64,000 nt of DNA from Streptomyces roseicoloratus (GTDB taxonomy: Bacteria > Actinomycetota > Actinomycetes > Streptomycetales > Streptomycetaceae), in assembly GCF_004117935.1 (NCBI RefSeq), contig NZ_SDOY01000110.1, positions 1 to 64,000 on the forward strand, in the 5' to 3' direction. Positions 8,408-16,770 of the stretch are shown piece after piece. The position numbers were made by a program, and so were the translations under genes. The notes below the pieces were generated by a model, which was given only the letters and a program-made list of their open reading frames with translations, did not search any database and was not told where the DNA came from. The first letter of the stretch is position 1. Every line of letters begins with the position of its first letter.

Positions 8408-9409
8408 ATGGGTTCGCTGGACGGCACGCGCCGGATCGGGCGCTTCACGGTCGAACGCACGCTGGGCAACGGCGGGATGGGCAAGGTGTACCTCTGCCGC
8501 ACGCCCGGCGGACTGCGGCTGGCCGTCAAGGTGATCAGCACCGAGCTCGCCCACTCCCACACCGGACGGGTGCGCTTCCACCGCGAGGTCGAGGCCCTGC
8601 GCGACGTGCGCAGTCCGTACACGCTCCCCTTGTACGACGCCCAGACCGCCACCCCGCCCTTCTGGCTCGCCTCCCGCTACGTGGAGGGTCCCACCCTGGA
8701 CGAACACGTCCGCAGAAGGGGCCCGTTGGGCGAGCGGCGGGTGGCGGAGCTCGGCGCGATGCTCGCCGAGGCGCTGGCGGGCGTGCACGCCCACGGACTC
8801 ATCCACCGGGACCTCAAGCCCACCAACATCATCCTGGAGGACGGCGAGCCCAGGATCATCGACTTCGGCATCGTCCGCTCGCACAGCGCCACCAAGGGCC
8901 TGACGGACCCCCAGTCCCCGCCCGGCACCCACGGCTACGTGCCGGCGGAGAGCCTGCGCGGCGGCGAACCGACGCCCGCCGTCGACGTGTTCGCGCTGGG
9001 CGTGGTCCTGGCCTTCGCCGCGACCGGACTGCTGCCCTTCGGGCACGGGCTCCCGGCCACCCTGCGGATCTACCAGGGCATGCCGCCCCGGCTCACCGGC
9101 GTGCCGCCCGCGCTCGCCTCGGTCGTCCGCGCCTGTCTGTCTCCCGCGCCGGCCGAACGGCCGCTGCCCGAACGGCTGATGGCGGAGCTCGGCGCCCTCG
9201 TGAAGCCCCCGCCCGGACCCGGCCGTCCGCCCGTCCGGCCGCCCCGGCAGCCCACCGTCCCCGTGGCCGATCCCCCGCACCACTGCCATGTGCCCGGGCC
9301 GCCGGGCGCCGGCGAGGGCTGCGCCCTGCGCCCGGTCGCCGCCCGGCTGCTCGCGTCGGGGCTCTCCCGTCCGCTGATCCGGAAGGCGGTTCTGCAGCAT
9401 GCCCGATGA
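8408..9409 (+). CDS. Cytoplasmic Hanks-type Ser/Thr protein kinase
   Basis: A 333-residue Ser/Thr kinase with a complete catalytic core: glycine loop LGNGGMGKVYL, ATP lysine in LAVKVI, catalytic IHRDLKPTNI at about residues 133-143, metal-binding IIDFGIV, and the GTHGYVPAE activation/P+1 segment. No transmembrane helix or PASTA domain is present, so it is cytosolic; the last ~70 residues are Pro-rich and of unknown role. The ATG start has a GGGGGGAG ribosome binding site. It overlaps the next gene by 11 nt and therefore belongs to a three-gene unit ending at 11265. Its substrates are unknown; the overlapping neighbours are the first candidates. Confidence 0.9.
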   Translation: MGSLDGTRRIGRFTVERTLGNGGMGKVYLCRTPGGLRLAVKVISTELAHSHTGRVRFHREVEALRDVRSPYTLPLYDAQTATPPFWLASRYVEGPTLDEHVRRRGPLGERRVAELGAMLAEALAGVHAHGLIHRDLKPTNIILEDGEPRIIDFGIVRSHSATKGLTDPQSPPGTHGYVPAESLRGGEPTPAVDVFALGVVLAFAATGLLPFGHGLPATLRIYQGMPPRLTGVPPALASVVRACLSPAPAERPLPERLMAELGALVKPPPGPGRPPVRPPRQPTVPVADPPHHCHVPGPPGAGEGCALRPVAARLLASGLSRPLIRKAVLQHAR

Positions 9410-9875
9410 GCCCGTGGTCGAACTCCTCGACGGCTGGGAGTCGTTGACGTGGGAGTGGGCGCGCCGGCGCGGTGAGCCCGTCCACACCGAGGACGGCGCG
9501 CTGTATCTGGAGACCAAGGCGGGCGGCCCGTCCGGGCCCCGGCTCACCGTGGACGTCAGCCGGGCCGCCGGATCGCTCGTGGTCGCCGTGTCCGACGGGA
9601 CGCTCGTCCCGGCGGACCGGCTCGCGCCGACCGCGGCGGCCGCGACCGCGTGGAACGCCCGCGAGGTGACCCCGACGGCGGTGCTCGGGGACGCCCGGAG
9701 CGACGAGCCGCTGCTGTCCGCGGTCCTCACCCTGCCGCTGGTCTGCCATCTGACCGCCACCGGCTTCGCCACGACCCTCGACGGGCTGCTCGACCGCTCG
9801 GTGCGGCTCCTGCGCGAGTGCCACGACCTCGGATTCGTGCTGCGGAGCACCGATGACCTCGCCGGACCGGAGTGA
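9399..9875 (+). CDS. Conserved hypothetical protein, coupled to Ser/Thr kinase
   Basis: A 158-residue soluble protein of unknown function. It has no signal peptide or membrane segment. The layout (an acidic N-terminus, alternating strands around residues 40-75, then a C-terminal helical part ending in TTLDGLLDRSVRLLRECHDLGF) is reminiscent of small YbjN/chaperone-like folds, but I cannot support a family name. The ATG start lies within the 3' end of the kinase gene (11-nt overlap), and the 3' end overlaps the next gene if ATG 9853 is used there. Tight coupling suggests it works with the kinase or the membrane protein downstream. Confidence 0.75.
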   Translation: MPDEPVVELLDGWESLTWEWARRRGEPVHTEDGALYLETKAGGPSGPRLTVDVSRAAGSLVVAVSDGTLVPADRLAPTAAAATAWNAREVTPTAVLGDARSDEPLLSAVLTLPLVCHLTATGFATTLDGLLDRSVRLLRECHDLGFVLRSTDDLAGPE

Positions 9876-11265
9876 TCCCGTGGAGCCGCCGGCGCTGATC
9901 CTGGCCTTCACGGTGCTGCCCCTGGTGATCCTGCTCGTCGGCCTCTGGGCGAGCACGGGCTCCTGGTTCCCCGGTTCGGGGAGCCACGACGACCCCGATG
10001 AGCGCCGGGAGGAACGGCGCCGGGACCAGCGCAGGGCGCAGGAGCTGCGGGCGGAACGGCGGGAGGAGGAACGGCGGCTGCGGGAGCGACGAGCCCTGGA
10101 ACGGCGGGCACGGGACCGCGCGGCCGGGGAACTCGGATCCGGCGAGCCCGGGGCCGAAGGGTCCGGGCTCGGAGGGTCCGGGTTCGGAGGGTCCGGGGCC
10201 GGTGAACGCCGTTCCGGGCCGCGCCGGACGGGCCGTCGGGAACTGACGGGGCCGGAGCCGTACGGGACCGGGGCGGGCGGGCCGGAGCCGTACGCCTCGA
10301 AGGCGCGCGACGTCGAGGCACGCGGCGTCGAGGCACGCGGCGTCGAGGCACGCGGCGTCGAGGCACGCGGCTCGGGGATGCGCGGCTCGGAGGTGGATGG
10401 CTCGGAGGTGGAGGGGTCCGACGTACGCGGCGCGCGAGGGGCCAGGGGCGGGTCCGGGTCCGGCCTCGGCGCCGGGTACGGGTCCGACGTCGGGACGGAA
10501 TCCGGGACCGGACCCGGGGCCGGCCCCGGTGGCGGAACCGGGCCCGGGTCCGGGGTCGAATCCGGGGCGGAATCCGGGAAGCCCGGGCTTCCGCGGCCGC
10601 GGAGCCGGCCCGGGCGGTCGCCTCGGCTCCAGGACGACGTCCTGTGGGCCGTGGCCACCGGGCGTTCCCTGCTCGGCAGCGCGATCGACGCCGCCTCCGC
10701 CCTGCTCCCGTTCAGGGCCGCATCGGGCCCGCGTCCCGAGGACGACGGAACCGGTCCGGCCCCGGAGACGCCGGCGGCGTCCGCCCCGGACCCCGCGCAG
10801 GGCCGGCCGCCCGAGCTTCCGCGCGGATGGCACCTCCGCGGGGAGGAGCCCGCACCGCACCGCCCCGCCCCACCGGAACCGGCACCCGAACCCAGGGCCC
10901 TTCCGCGGGCCGCCCGGCCCGCGGAGCGCCCCGGCCCCCCGGCGCGGCCGCATCCACGGACGCCACCCGAGGCCGAGCCCGCGGGGCCCGGCCCGGACAC
11001 CGGCCCGCTCGCGGACTCGGCGTCCGCGCCCGGCGCCACGGCCGGGCGCGCGGCCGACACGCTGCCGCTCGGAACCGGCTGCCGGGCCGTCGTCACCGCC
11101 GTCACCTGGCTCCGGCCCGAGGGTTACGTCGAGTGGGACGGCGGTCTGTACCGGGCCCGCTGGCGGGGTCCCGCCGACGCCTATCCCCGGCCCGGCGACC
11201 CGGTCAGGGTCACCGTGACGCCGGACACCGATCCGCCGCTGCTGATCGCCGGGCCCCTCCGGTGA
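9853..11265 (+). CDS. Membrane-anchored low-complexity protein with C-terminal NfeD/OB-like domain
   Basis: A 470-residue protein. Residues ~5-28 form one transmembrane helix, ~40-90 a highly charged Arg/Glu helix that could be a coiled coil, and ~95-400 a Gly/Pro/Ser/Arg-rich linker with short repeats (including four exact VEARG units). The last ~65 residues are compact and strand-rich (CRAVVTAVTWLRPEGYVEWD, then VRVTV), resembling the OB-like C-terminal domain of NfeD proteins. The start may be ATG 9853, overlapping the previous gene by 23 nt, or GTG 9880, which has CCGGAG seven bases upstream; both keep the membrane helix. Function unknown; the operon with a Ser/Thr kinase suggests a phosphorylation target. 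Confidence 0.8.
   Translation: MTSPDRSDPVEPPALILAFTVLPLVILLVGLWASTGSWFPGSGSHDDPDERREERRRDQRRAQELRAERREEERRLRERRALERRARDRAAGELGSGEPGAEGSGLGGSGFGGSGAGERRSGPRRTGRRELTGPEPYGTGAGGPEPYASKARDVEARGVEARGVEARGVEARGSGMRGSEVDGSEVEGSDVRGARGARGGSGSGLGAGYGSDVGTESGTGPGAGPGGGTGPGSGVESGAESGKPGLPRPRSRPGRSPRLQDDVLWAVATGRSLLGSAIDAASALLPFRAASGPRPEDDGTGPAPETPAASAPDPAQGRPPELPRGWHLRGEEPAPHRPAPPEPAPEPRALPRAARPAERPGPPARPHPRTPPEAEPAGPGPDTGPLADSASAPGATAGRAADTLPLGTGCRAVVTAVTWLRPEGYVEWDGGLYRARWRGPADAYPRPGDPVRVTVTPDTDPPLLIAGPLR
10312..10371 (+). repeat. 15-bp tandem repeat, four perfect copies
   Basis: GTCGAGGCACGCGGC occurs four times without a mismatch, in frame, giving VEARG x4 in the linker of the surrounding gene. Perfect copies suggest recent slippage or expansion, so copy number may vary between strains. 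Confidence 0.95.
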
Positions 11266-11389
11266 CCGCCGGCCCCTGACCACGTCCGCCCGCCTCCGCT
11301 CCCCTTCCACCGCCTCCCTCTCCCGCACCGTCTCCACAGGCTTCCGCCTTCACCTTCCACGTCCCCACCCTTCGCTCGACGGAGTAGCC

Positions 11390-12178
11390 GTGTACCCGAC
11401 CGCAAGTCCCGACGAAGCCCCGCTCCCCGTGCCGTACATGGGCTTCGAGTTCGACAGCGCCCAGCGGCTGCCGCTGCTGCTCTGCCTGGACACCTCCTCC
11501 TCCCTCACCCAGAGCAAGGCGATCGACGCGCTCAACGAGGCCCTCGCGTCCTGGGCGGAGAGCCTCGCCGAGGACACCGCGCTCAGCGCCGCCGTCGACG
11601 TCGCGCTCATCACCTTCGGCGGCGACGAGGGCATCACCGTGTGGCAGGGCGCCACGCCGCTCGGCGCGGTCGCCCCGCGCTGGCCGCACAGCCCGTTCGT
11701 ACCGGCGCACGAGTTCCGGCCGCCGCTGCTGCGCGCGCACGGAGTGACGCTCATGGACCGGGCGCTGCGGCTCGCCATGGAGGTGGTCGCCGACTACAAG
11801 GCGGGGCTGCGCGACGAGGGCCTCACCTACTACCGCCCGCAGATCTGCGTGGTCACGGACGGCGCGCCGAGCGACGAACAGGGCCGGTTCTCGCACGCGT
11901 ACCGCGACCTGCTGCCGGAGCTGCGCAGGGCCGAGGAGGAGCGCCGCTTCCGGCTGTTCGCGGTCGGCGTCGGCGAGCGGCACTCCGGGGCCGAGGGGGT
12001 GCTCAAGGAGCTGGCCCCGCACTACCACGCCTGGCTGGACGGCTTCCCGTTCGCCGAGCTGCTCACCGCGATGTCGCACAGCGCCCGGGCCACCCAGGGC
12101 GGCGCCGACGAGGCCGAGTTCCAGGAGATCTTCGCCCGGCTCAAGCGCCGGCGCGGCGGCGGACAGGTCCCCGCGTGA
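11390..12178 (+). CDS. TerY-like von Willebrand factor A domain protein
   Basis: A 262-residue cytosolic vWA protein. The metal-ion-dependent adhesion site is visible: DTSSS near residues 34-38, a threonine in GVTLMDRAL, and the aspartate of VVTDGAPSD near residue 156. It begins at GTG 11390 with GGAG seven bases upstream. Its stop overlaps the next start by 4 nt (GTGA). With the PP2C phosphatase and kinase that follow it forms the TerY-P triad described in comparative work on tellurite/stress (Ter) systems, where the vWA protein is thought to be a switchable target or scaffold of the kinase-phosphatase pair. That role is inferred from family and context. Confidence 0.9.
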   Translation: MYPTASPDEAPLPVPYMGFEFDSAQRLPLLLCLDTSSSLTQSKAIDALNEALASWAESLAEDTALSAAVDVALITFGGDEGITVWQGATPLGAVAPRWPHSPFVPAHEFRPPLLRAHGVTLMDRALRLAMEVVADYKAGLRDEGLTYYRPQICVVTDGAPSDEQGRFSHAYRDLLPELRRAEEERRFRLFAVGVGERHSGAEGVLKELAPHYHAWLDGFPFAELLTAMSHSARATQGGADEAEFQEIFARLKRRRGGGQVPA

Positions 12179-13110
12179 GGCCGCGGGGCCGGCCGTCCCG
12201 CCGCTGGCGGGTGCACGGGATCAGCTCGGTCGGCTACCGGCACCTGCGCGACAGCAAGCCCTGCCAGGACGCCTGGCTGCACCGGGAGACCCCGGGCGGA
12301 CTGGTCCTCGCGGTGGCGGACGGCGCGGGCAGCGCGGAGCGCTCGGGCGAGGGCGCGCGGGCGGCGGTGCGGCTCGCGGTCGACGCCTTCGCGCCGATCG
12401 CCGCGCCGTGGCGGCACGGCGACGACCCGCGGAGTCGCACGGAGTTGATGACCGAGGCGTTCCGCGAGGTCCGCGCCGAGTTCCTGAACTGGTGCGCGGG
12501 GCCCGCGAGTCCCTATGCCACGACCCTCACGGTGGTGGTGGCCGCCGAGGGCTGGCTCGGTCAGGCGTCGGTCGGCGACGGTCTGGTGCTGGTACGGGCG
12601 GAGAGCCACTCCGCCCTCGCCGCGCCGGACGTCACCGGCCGCGGCGCACCGGGAGCCGCCGCCCGGGCCGCCGACCGTGTCGCCGGCGGCGGCGCCGACG
12701 GGGAGGCGGGCCCCGCGGCGCCCCCGCCTTCCGCGGCCGCGGCACCGGCCTCGTACCACCTCCTGCCCCAGCCGCCCTCCGGCAGCGAGTACGCCAACGA
12801 GACCGTCTTCCTCGGCTCGCCGACGGCACTCGGCCGGCTGCGGGTGGACTGTGTCCGCGACGACCGGATCGACGGGGTGCTGCTGTCCACCGACGGGCTC
12901 ACCCACGCCCTGCTGCGCCGCTCCCCCGGAGGGCATCCGCTGCCCCACGACGCGTTCGTCGGCCATCTCTTCGACCGGCTCGCCCGGGCCGACTACGACC
13001 ACGACGAGGAGGACCACCGGCTGAAGGACTTCCTCGCCTCCGACCAGATCTCCCGAGTGACCGGGGACGACAAGACTCTCCTGTGGGCGATACGACATGA
13101 CGACCACTGA
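12175..13110 (+). CDS. PP2C-family protein phosphatase of TerY-P triad
   Basis: A 311-residue PP2C (PPM) phosphatase. Metal-binding elements are present: KPCQDAW, VADGAGSAERSG, LLSTDGLTHALL and a final DDKTLLWAI. An Ala/Gly/Pro-rich insert lies around residues 155-195. The start is GTG 12175, overlapping the vWA stop by 4 nt; longer open frames upstream are only shadows of the vWA gene. Its 3' end overlaps the kinase start by 14 nt. It is expected to remove phosphates placed by the adjacent kinase, with the vWA protein as a likely shared partner. Confidence 0.9.
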   Translation: MRPRGRPSRRWRVHGISSVGYRHLRDSKPCQDAWLHRETPGGLVLAVADGAGSAERSGEGARAAVRLAVDAFAPIAAPWRHGDDPRSRTELMTEAFREVRAEFLNWCAGPASPYATTLTVVVAAEGWLGQASVGDGLVLVRAESHSALAAPDVTGRGAPGAAARAADRVAGGGADGEAGPAAPPPSAAAAPASYHLLPQPPSGSEYANETVFLGSPTALGRLRVDCVRDDRIDGVLLSTDGLTHALLRRSPGGHPLPHDAFVGHLFDRLARADYDHDEEDHRLKDFLASDQISRVTGDDKTLLWAIRHDDH

Positions 13111-14698
13111 CGACACCCCTGACAGCGCCTCCGACGACGGCGACGGCGCCGTCCCGGACCACGTCGACCTGACGCTCGGCGACGGCACCCCGATCACCCG
13201 CAAGGGCCGTCCCCTGGGCACCGGCGGGCAGGGCAGCGTGTGGGCCCTCGCGGAACGGACCCACCTGGCGGGCAAGATCTACGACCGGTCGCCCGACGCG
13301 GCCCAGCTGCGCCGGCTCACCGCGATGCTGCGCGCCGATCCGCTGGCCGGCGAGCGGCTCACCCCCGGGCAGCCGCCCATGCTGGCGTGGCCGCTGCAGC
13401 TGATCGAGACGGGCGGGCGTACGGTCGGCTACGCCATGCCGTTCCTGGACCCGGCGAACCACGTCCAGCTGAGCGGGCTGCTCCAGAAGCGCGAGCGGCT
13501 GCGCCGGTACGGGGGCCGGGCGCACTGGCGGTTCCTGCTGGGCGTGGCCTCCAACCTCGCGTACATGACGGCGCAGCTGCACGAGCGGAACGTCCTGGCG
13601 GGCGATCTGTCCAGCGCGAACGCGGTCGCCGACCAGCGGGGCTTCGTCACCTTGCTCGACTGCGACTCCTTCGCCTTCACCGACTCGCTGACCGGTGAGT
13701 TCTTCGGCAGCGACGTGTTCACGGACGACTGTGCGGGGCCCGAGCGGCACAGCGGCGGGCCGGCCACCCGGCACTCGGACGACTTCGCGCTCGCGGTGCT
13801 CGTCTACCAGCTGCTGACCGCGGGCAACCACCCGTACGACGGCACTCCGCGACAAGGGCCGGCCGAGTCGACCCGTAAGGACAACATCCTCGCCGGAAGC
13901 TCGTTCCTGGTGTGTCCCGACCGGATGCGCGTGCCGGACCGGCAGCTGCCGGTCCGGTGGCTGCCGCCCGAGGTGGCACGGCTCGCCCGGCAGGCCTTCG
14001 GCCCGGGCTGGCGCGAGCCGGCACGCCGTCCCTCGTCGGCGGAGTGGCTGCAGGCGCTCGACGAGGCGAAGGAGTCCGTCGTCGAGTGCCGCACGGTGCC
14101 GGCCCACCACTACGGCGGGCACCTCACGTCCTGCCCGTGGTGCGCGCACGCGGCGAACGGTCACCACGACCCGTTCGTCGCGGGTCCGGGCGGGGCCGGG
14201 AGGAGCGGCCGGGGCACGGGCTCGTCGCGCACGGCGTCGACTTCCCCGACGGCGTCCTCGACGGCCTCGTCGTCGAGGGCCTCGTCGTCGAGGGCCTCGT
14301 CCTCGGCATCCGCGGCGTCCGCGGCGTCGTCGAAACCGGCGGCGACCCCGTCCTCGAAGGCGACCACCAAGCCGACCGCCGCGAAGGCCGCGTCCCAGCC
14401 GACGGCGAGGACGACGGCGACGCCGAAGAACGCACCGCCGACGGCGCCCCAAGCCACGACGGCCAAGACCTCGACACCCAAGGCCACGCCGGCCGGAGGG
14501 ACGGCGAACGCGGCGCGCAAGGCGACCGGGAGTGGTTCCGCCGGCTCCTCCGAGGCGGCGGCCGGCGCCCGCGAGACGCCTCCGCCTCTCACCAAGGGCG
14601 ACATCGCCCTGGGACTGACCTTCCTGGCGATCGTGCTCGGCGTCCTGATCGGCGTGGTCTGGGGTGTCATCGCGCTGATCCAGGCGCTGATCTCCTGA
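13097..14698 (+). CDS. TerY-P-type protein kinase with zinc-ribbon-like motif and C-terminal membrane helix
   Basis: A 533-residue protein. The kinase-like domain covers about 30-320: glycine loop LGTGGQGSVW, lysine in LAGKIYD, catalytic loop VLAGDLSSANA (Asp and Asn kept, HRD altered), and LLDCDSF in place of DFG. After it come a conserved Cys/His cluster ending in CPWCAHA (about residues 335-355), which looks like a small zinc ribbon, a Ser/Thr/Ala/Lys-rich linker of ~140 residues, and one C-terminal transmembrane helix. The CPWC motif after the kinase is typical of TerY-P kinases. The ATG overlaps the phosphatase end. The odd active site suggests a specialised but probably active kinase. 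Confidence 0.88.
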   Translation: MTTTDDTPDSASDDGDGAVPDHVDLTLGDGTPITRKGRPLGTGGQGSVWALAERTHLAGKIYDRSPDAAQLRRLTAMLRADPLAGERLTPGQPPMLAWPLQLIETGGRTVGYAMPFLDPANHVQLSGLLQKRERLRRYGGRAHWRFLLGVASNLAYMTAQLHERNVLAGDLSSANAVADQRGFVTLLDCDSFAFTDSLTGEFFGSDVFTDDCAGPERHSGGPATRHSDDFALAVLVYQLLTAGNHPYDGTPRQGPAESTRKDNILAGSSFLVCPDRMRVPDRQLPVRWLPPEVARLARQAFGPGWREPARRPSSAEWLQALDEAKESVVECRTVPAHHYGGHLTSCPWCAHAANGHHDPFVAGPGGAGRSGRGTGSSRTASTSPTASSTASSSRASSSRASSSASAASAASSKPAATPSSKATTKPTAAKAASQPTARTTATPKNAPPTAPQATTAKTSTPKATPAGGTANAARKATGSGSAGSSEAAAGARETPPPLTKGDIALGLTFLAIVLGVLIGVVWGVIALIQALIS

Positions 14699-14728
14699 CT
14701 ACTCGTGCACGGCGGTGGCACGGGCCGT

Positions 14729-14777
14729 GACACGGCGGAGGGCCGGAACCCGATGGGTTCCGGCCCTCCGCCGTGTC
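14729..14777. terminator. Bidirectional terminator between kinase and accE
   Basis: A perfect 23-bp inverted repeat (starts GACACGGCGGAGGG) surrounds a GAT loop between the convergent kinase and accE genes. It should stop transcription from both sides. Confidence 0.9.
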
Positions 14778-14795
14778 GTCGCCGGCGCGCCGGCG

Positions 14796-14996
14796 TCAGC
14801 GCCAGCTGTGCGGCGCGCGGAAGCCGTTCTCGCGCTCGAGGCGGCGCCAGCCGGCCGTGGAGCGGCCGCGGTGGGCGGGCTCGCCGGGCTGGGCGGCGGC
14901 GCGGGCGAGCAGGACCGCGGTGATGGCGGCCAGCTCCTCGGGGTCGGCGTGGCCCTTCTCGACGCGGAGAAGGTTGTCCGTGGCAGGCGTGGTCAC
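14796..14996 (-). CDS. accE: Acyl-CoA carboxylase epsilon subunit AccE
   Basis: A 66-residue protein starting at GTG 14996 with AAGAGGAG upstream; it ends at TGA 14796. It reads LLRVEKGHADPEELAAIT near the N-terminus and GWRRLERENGFR at the end, which matches the small epsilon subunits found only with actinobacterial acyl-CoA carboxylases. These stabilise the alpha-beta complex and raise activity. It follows accB by 14 nt on the same strand. The gene is short and easily missed, but position, start signal and sequence agree. Confidence 0.9.
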   Translation of the reverse strand: MTTPATDNLLRVEKGHADPEELAAITAVLLARAAAQPGEPAHRGRSTAGWRRLERENGFRAPHSWR

Positions 14997-15010
14997 TTCG
15001 TGGGCTCCTC

Positions 15011-16594
15011 TTACTGAGGCGGGTTGCCGTGCTTGCGGGACGGCAGGTCGGCGTGCTTGGTGCGGAGCATCGCGAGGGACTTGATCAGGACCTCGCGGGT
15101 CTCGGCGGGGTCGATGACGTCGTCGACCAGGCCGCGCTCCGCGGCGTAGTACGGGTGCATGAGCTCGGCCTTGTACTCCTTGACCATGCGCGCGCGCATG
15201 GCCTCGGGGTCCTCGGCCTCCGCGATCTGCTTGCGGAAGATCACGTTGGCGGCGCCCTCGGCACCCATCACCGCGATTTCGTTGGTGGGCCAGGCGTAGG
15301 TCAGGTCGGCACCGATGGACTGGGAGTCCATGACGATGTAGGCGCCGCCGTACGCCTTGCGCAGGATCAGCGAGATCCGGGGCACGGTCGCGTTGCAGTA
15401 CGCGTACAGCAGCTTCGCGCCGTGCCGGATGATTCCACCGTGCTCCTGGTCTACACCAGGGAGGAAGCCGGGTACGTCCAGAAGGGTGATGATCGGGATG
15501 TTGAACGCGTCGCACATCTGCACGAAGCGCGCGGCCTTCTCGGACGCCTCGATGTCCAGGACGCCGGCCAGTGACTGCGGCTGGTTGGCGACGATGCCGA
15601 CGACCTGGCCGTCCAGGCGGGCGAGGGCGCAGATGATGTTGCGGGCCCAGCGCTCGTGGATCTCCAGGTAGTCGCCCTCGTCGACGAGCTCCTCGATGAC
15701 CTTGTGCATGTCGTACGGGCGGTTGCCGTCGGCGGGCACGAGGTCGAGCAGCACGTCCGAGCGGCGGTCGGCCGGGTCCTCGGAGGGGGCGGTCGGCGGG
15801 TTCTCGCGGTTGTTCTGCGGGAGCATCGACAGGAGGTAGCGCACCTCGGCGATGCAGGTCTCCTCGTCGTCGTACGCGAAGTGCGCGACGCCGGAGGTCT
15901 CGGCGTGGACGTCGGCGCCGCCGAGGCCGTTCTGGGTGATCTCCTCGCCGGTGACCGCCTTGACGACGTCCGGACCGGTGATGAACATCTGCGAGGTCTC
16001 GCGGACCATGAAGACGAAGTCGGTCAGCGCGGGGCTGTAGGCCGCGCCGCCGGCGCACGGGCCGAGCATCACCGAGATCTGCGGGATGACGCCGGAGGCC
16101 CTGGTGTTGCGCTGGAAGATGCCGCCGTAGCCGGCGAGGGCGGAGACGCCCTCCTGGATGCGCGCGCCGGCGCCGTCGTTCAGGGAGACCAGCGGGGCAC
16201 CGGCCGCGATGGCCATGTCCATGATCTTGTGGATCTTGGTGGCGTGGGCCTCGCCGAGGGCGCCGCCGAAGATCCGGAAGTCGTGGGCGTAGACGAAGAC
16301 CGTGCGGCCCTCCACCGTGCCCCAGCCGGTGATGACACCGTCGGTGTACGGCTTCTTGGCCTCCAGACCGAAGCCCTGCGCGCGGTGCCGGCGCAGCTGC
16401 TCGACCTCGCTGAAGGAACCAGGGTCGAGCAGCAGCTCGATGCGCTCGCGAGCGGTCAGCTTGCCCTTGGCGTGCTGCGCCTCGGTCGCCCGGTCACTCG
16501 GGCCTCGACGAGCCTGCTCGCGCAGCTCGTGGAGCTCGGCCACACGGCCACGGGCGTCAGCGGGCTCGCTCGGGATCTGGTCCACAACGGTCAT
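15011..16594 (-). CDS. accB: Acyl-CoA carboxylase carboxyltransferase (beta) subunit AccB
   Basis: A 527-residue carboxyltransferase that moves the carboxyl group from biotin to acetyl- or propionyl-CoA, supplying malonyl-/methylmalonyl-CoA for fatty acids and polyketides. Two crotonase-fold halves are visible, with the oxyanion-type GAGARIQEGV block near residue 140 and the C-terminal GGAYIVM block. Residue 420 by my count is Ile, in YGGAYIVM. In S. coelicolor Ile420 marks AccB (accepts acetyl- and propionyl-CoA), whereas PccB has Asp there, so an AccB-type enzyme is indicated. Ends at TAA 15011. The biotin-carrying alpha subunit is not in the window. Confidence 0.93.
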   Translation of the reverse strand: MTVVDQIPSEPADARGRVAELHELREQARRGPSDRATEAQHAKGKLTARERIELLLDPGSFSEVEQLRRHRAQGFGLEAKKPYTDGVITGWGTVEGRTVFVYAHDFRIFGGALGEAHATKIHKIMDMAIAAGAPLVSLNDGAGARIQEGVSALAGYGGIFQRNTRASGVIPQISVMLGPCAGGAAYSPALTDFVFMVRETSQMFITGPDVVKAVTGEEITQNGLGGADVHAETSGVAHFAYDDEETCIAEVRYLLSMLPQNNRENPPTAPSEDPADRRSDVLLDLVPADGNRPYDMHKVIEELVDEGDYLEIHERWARNIICALARLDGQVVGIVANQPQSLAGVLDIEASEKAARFVQMCDAFNIPIITLLDVPGFLPGVDQEHGGIIRHGAKLLYAYCNATVPRISLILRKAYGGAYIVMDSQSIGADLTYAWPTNEIAVMGAEGAANVIFRKQIAEAEDPEAMRARMVKEYKAELMHPYYAAERGLVDDVIDPAETREVLIKSLAMLRTKHADLPSRKHGNPPQ

Positions 16595-16728
16595 GTACCG
16601 ACCCTACGAACTCACACAAGAAAACCCCGCCGTCGACTCCGTACAGTCCTCCGTGTCGAATCCTGGCGGGGCATGACAGAACCATCTGGCCCACCAGCTC
16701 GAGTCGACAGCCAGACACCCCGGGTGAT

Positions 16729-16743
16729 TGTAGGTTTTCTACA
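16729..16743. promoter_or_regulatory. Small inverted repeat upstream of accB
   Basis: TGTAG-GTTTT-CTACA, a 5-bp perfect inverted repeat, lies ~135 bp upstream of the accB start and just beyond the 3' end of the secreted-protein gene. It could be an operator or part of a weak terminator; the evidence is thin. Confidence 0.3.
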
Positions 16744-16770
16744 CAAGCCCGCCGTGGCGCCGTCGGCGGG

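Noticed and set aside
14253..14310. Repeated GTCGAGGGCCTCGTC units in the kinase linker, considered as a regulatory repeat.
   Set aside because: They lie in frame within a Ser/Ala-rich low-complexity linker and are simply codon repeats.
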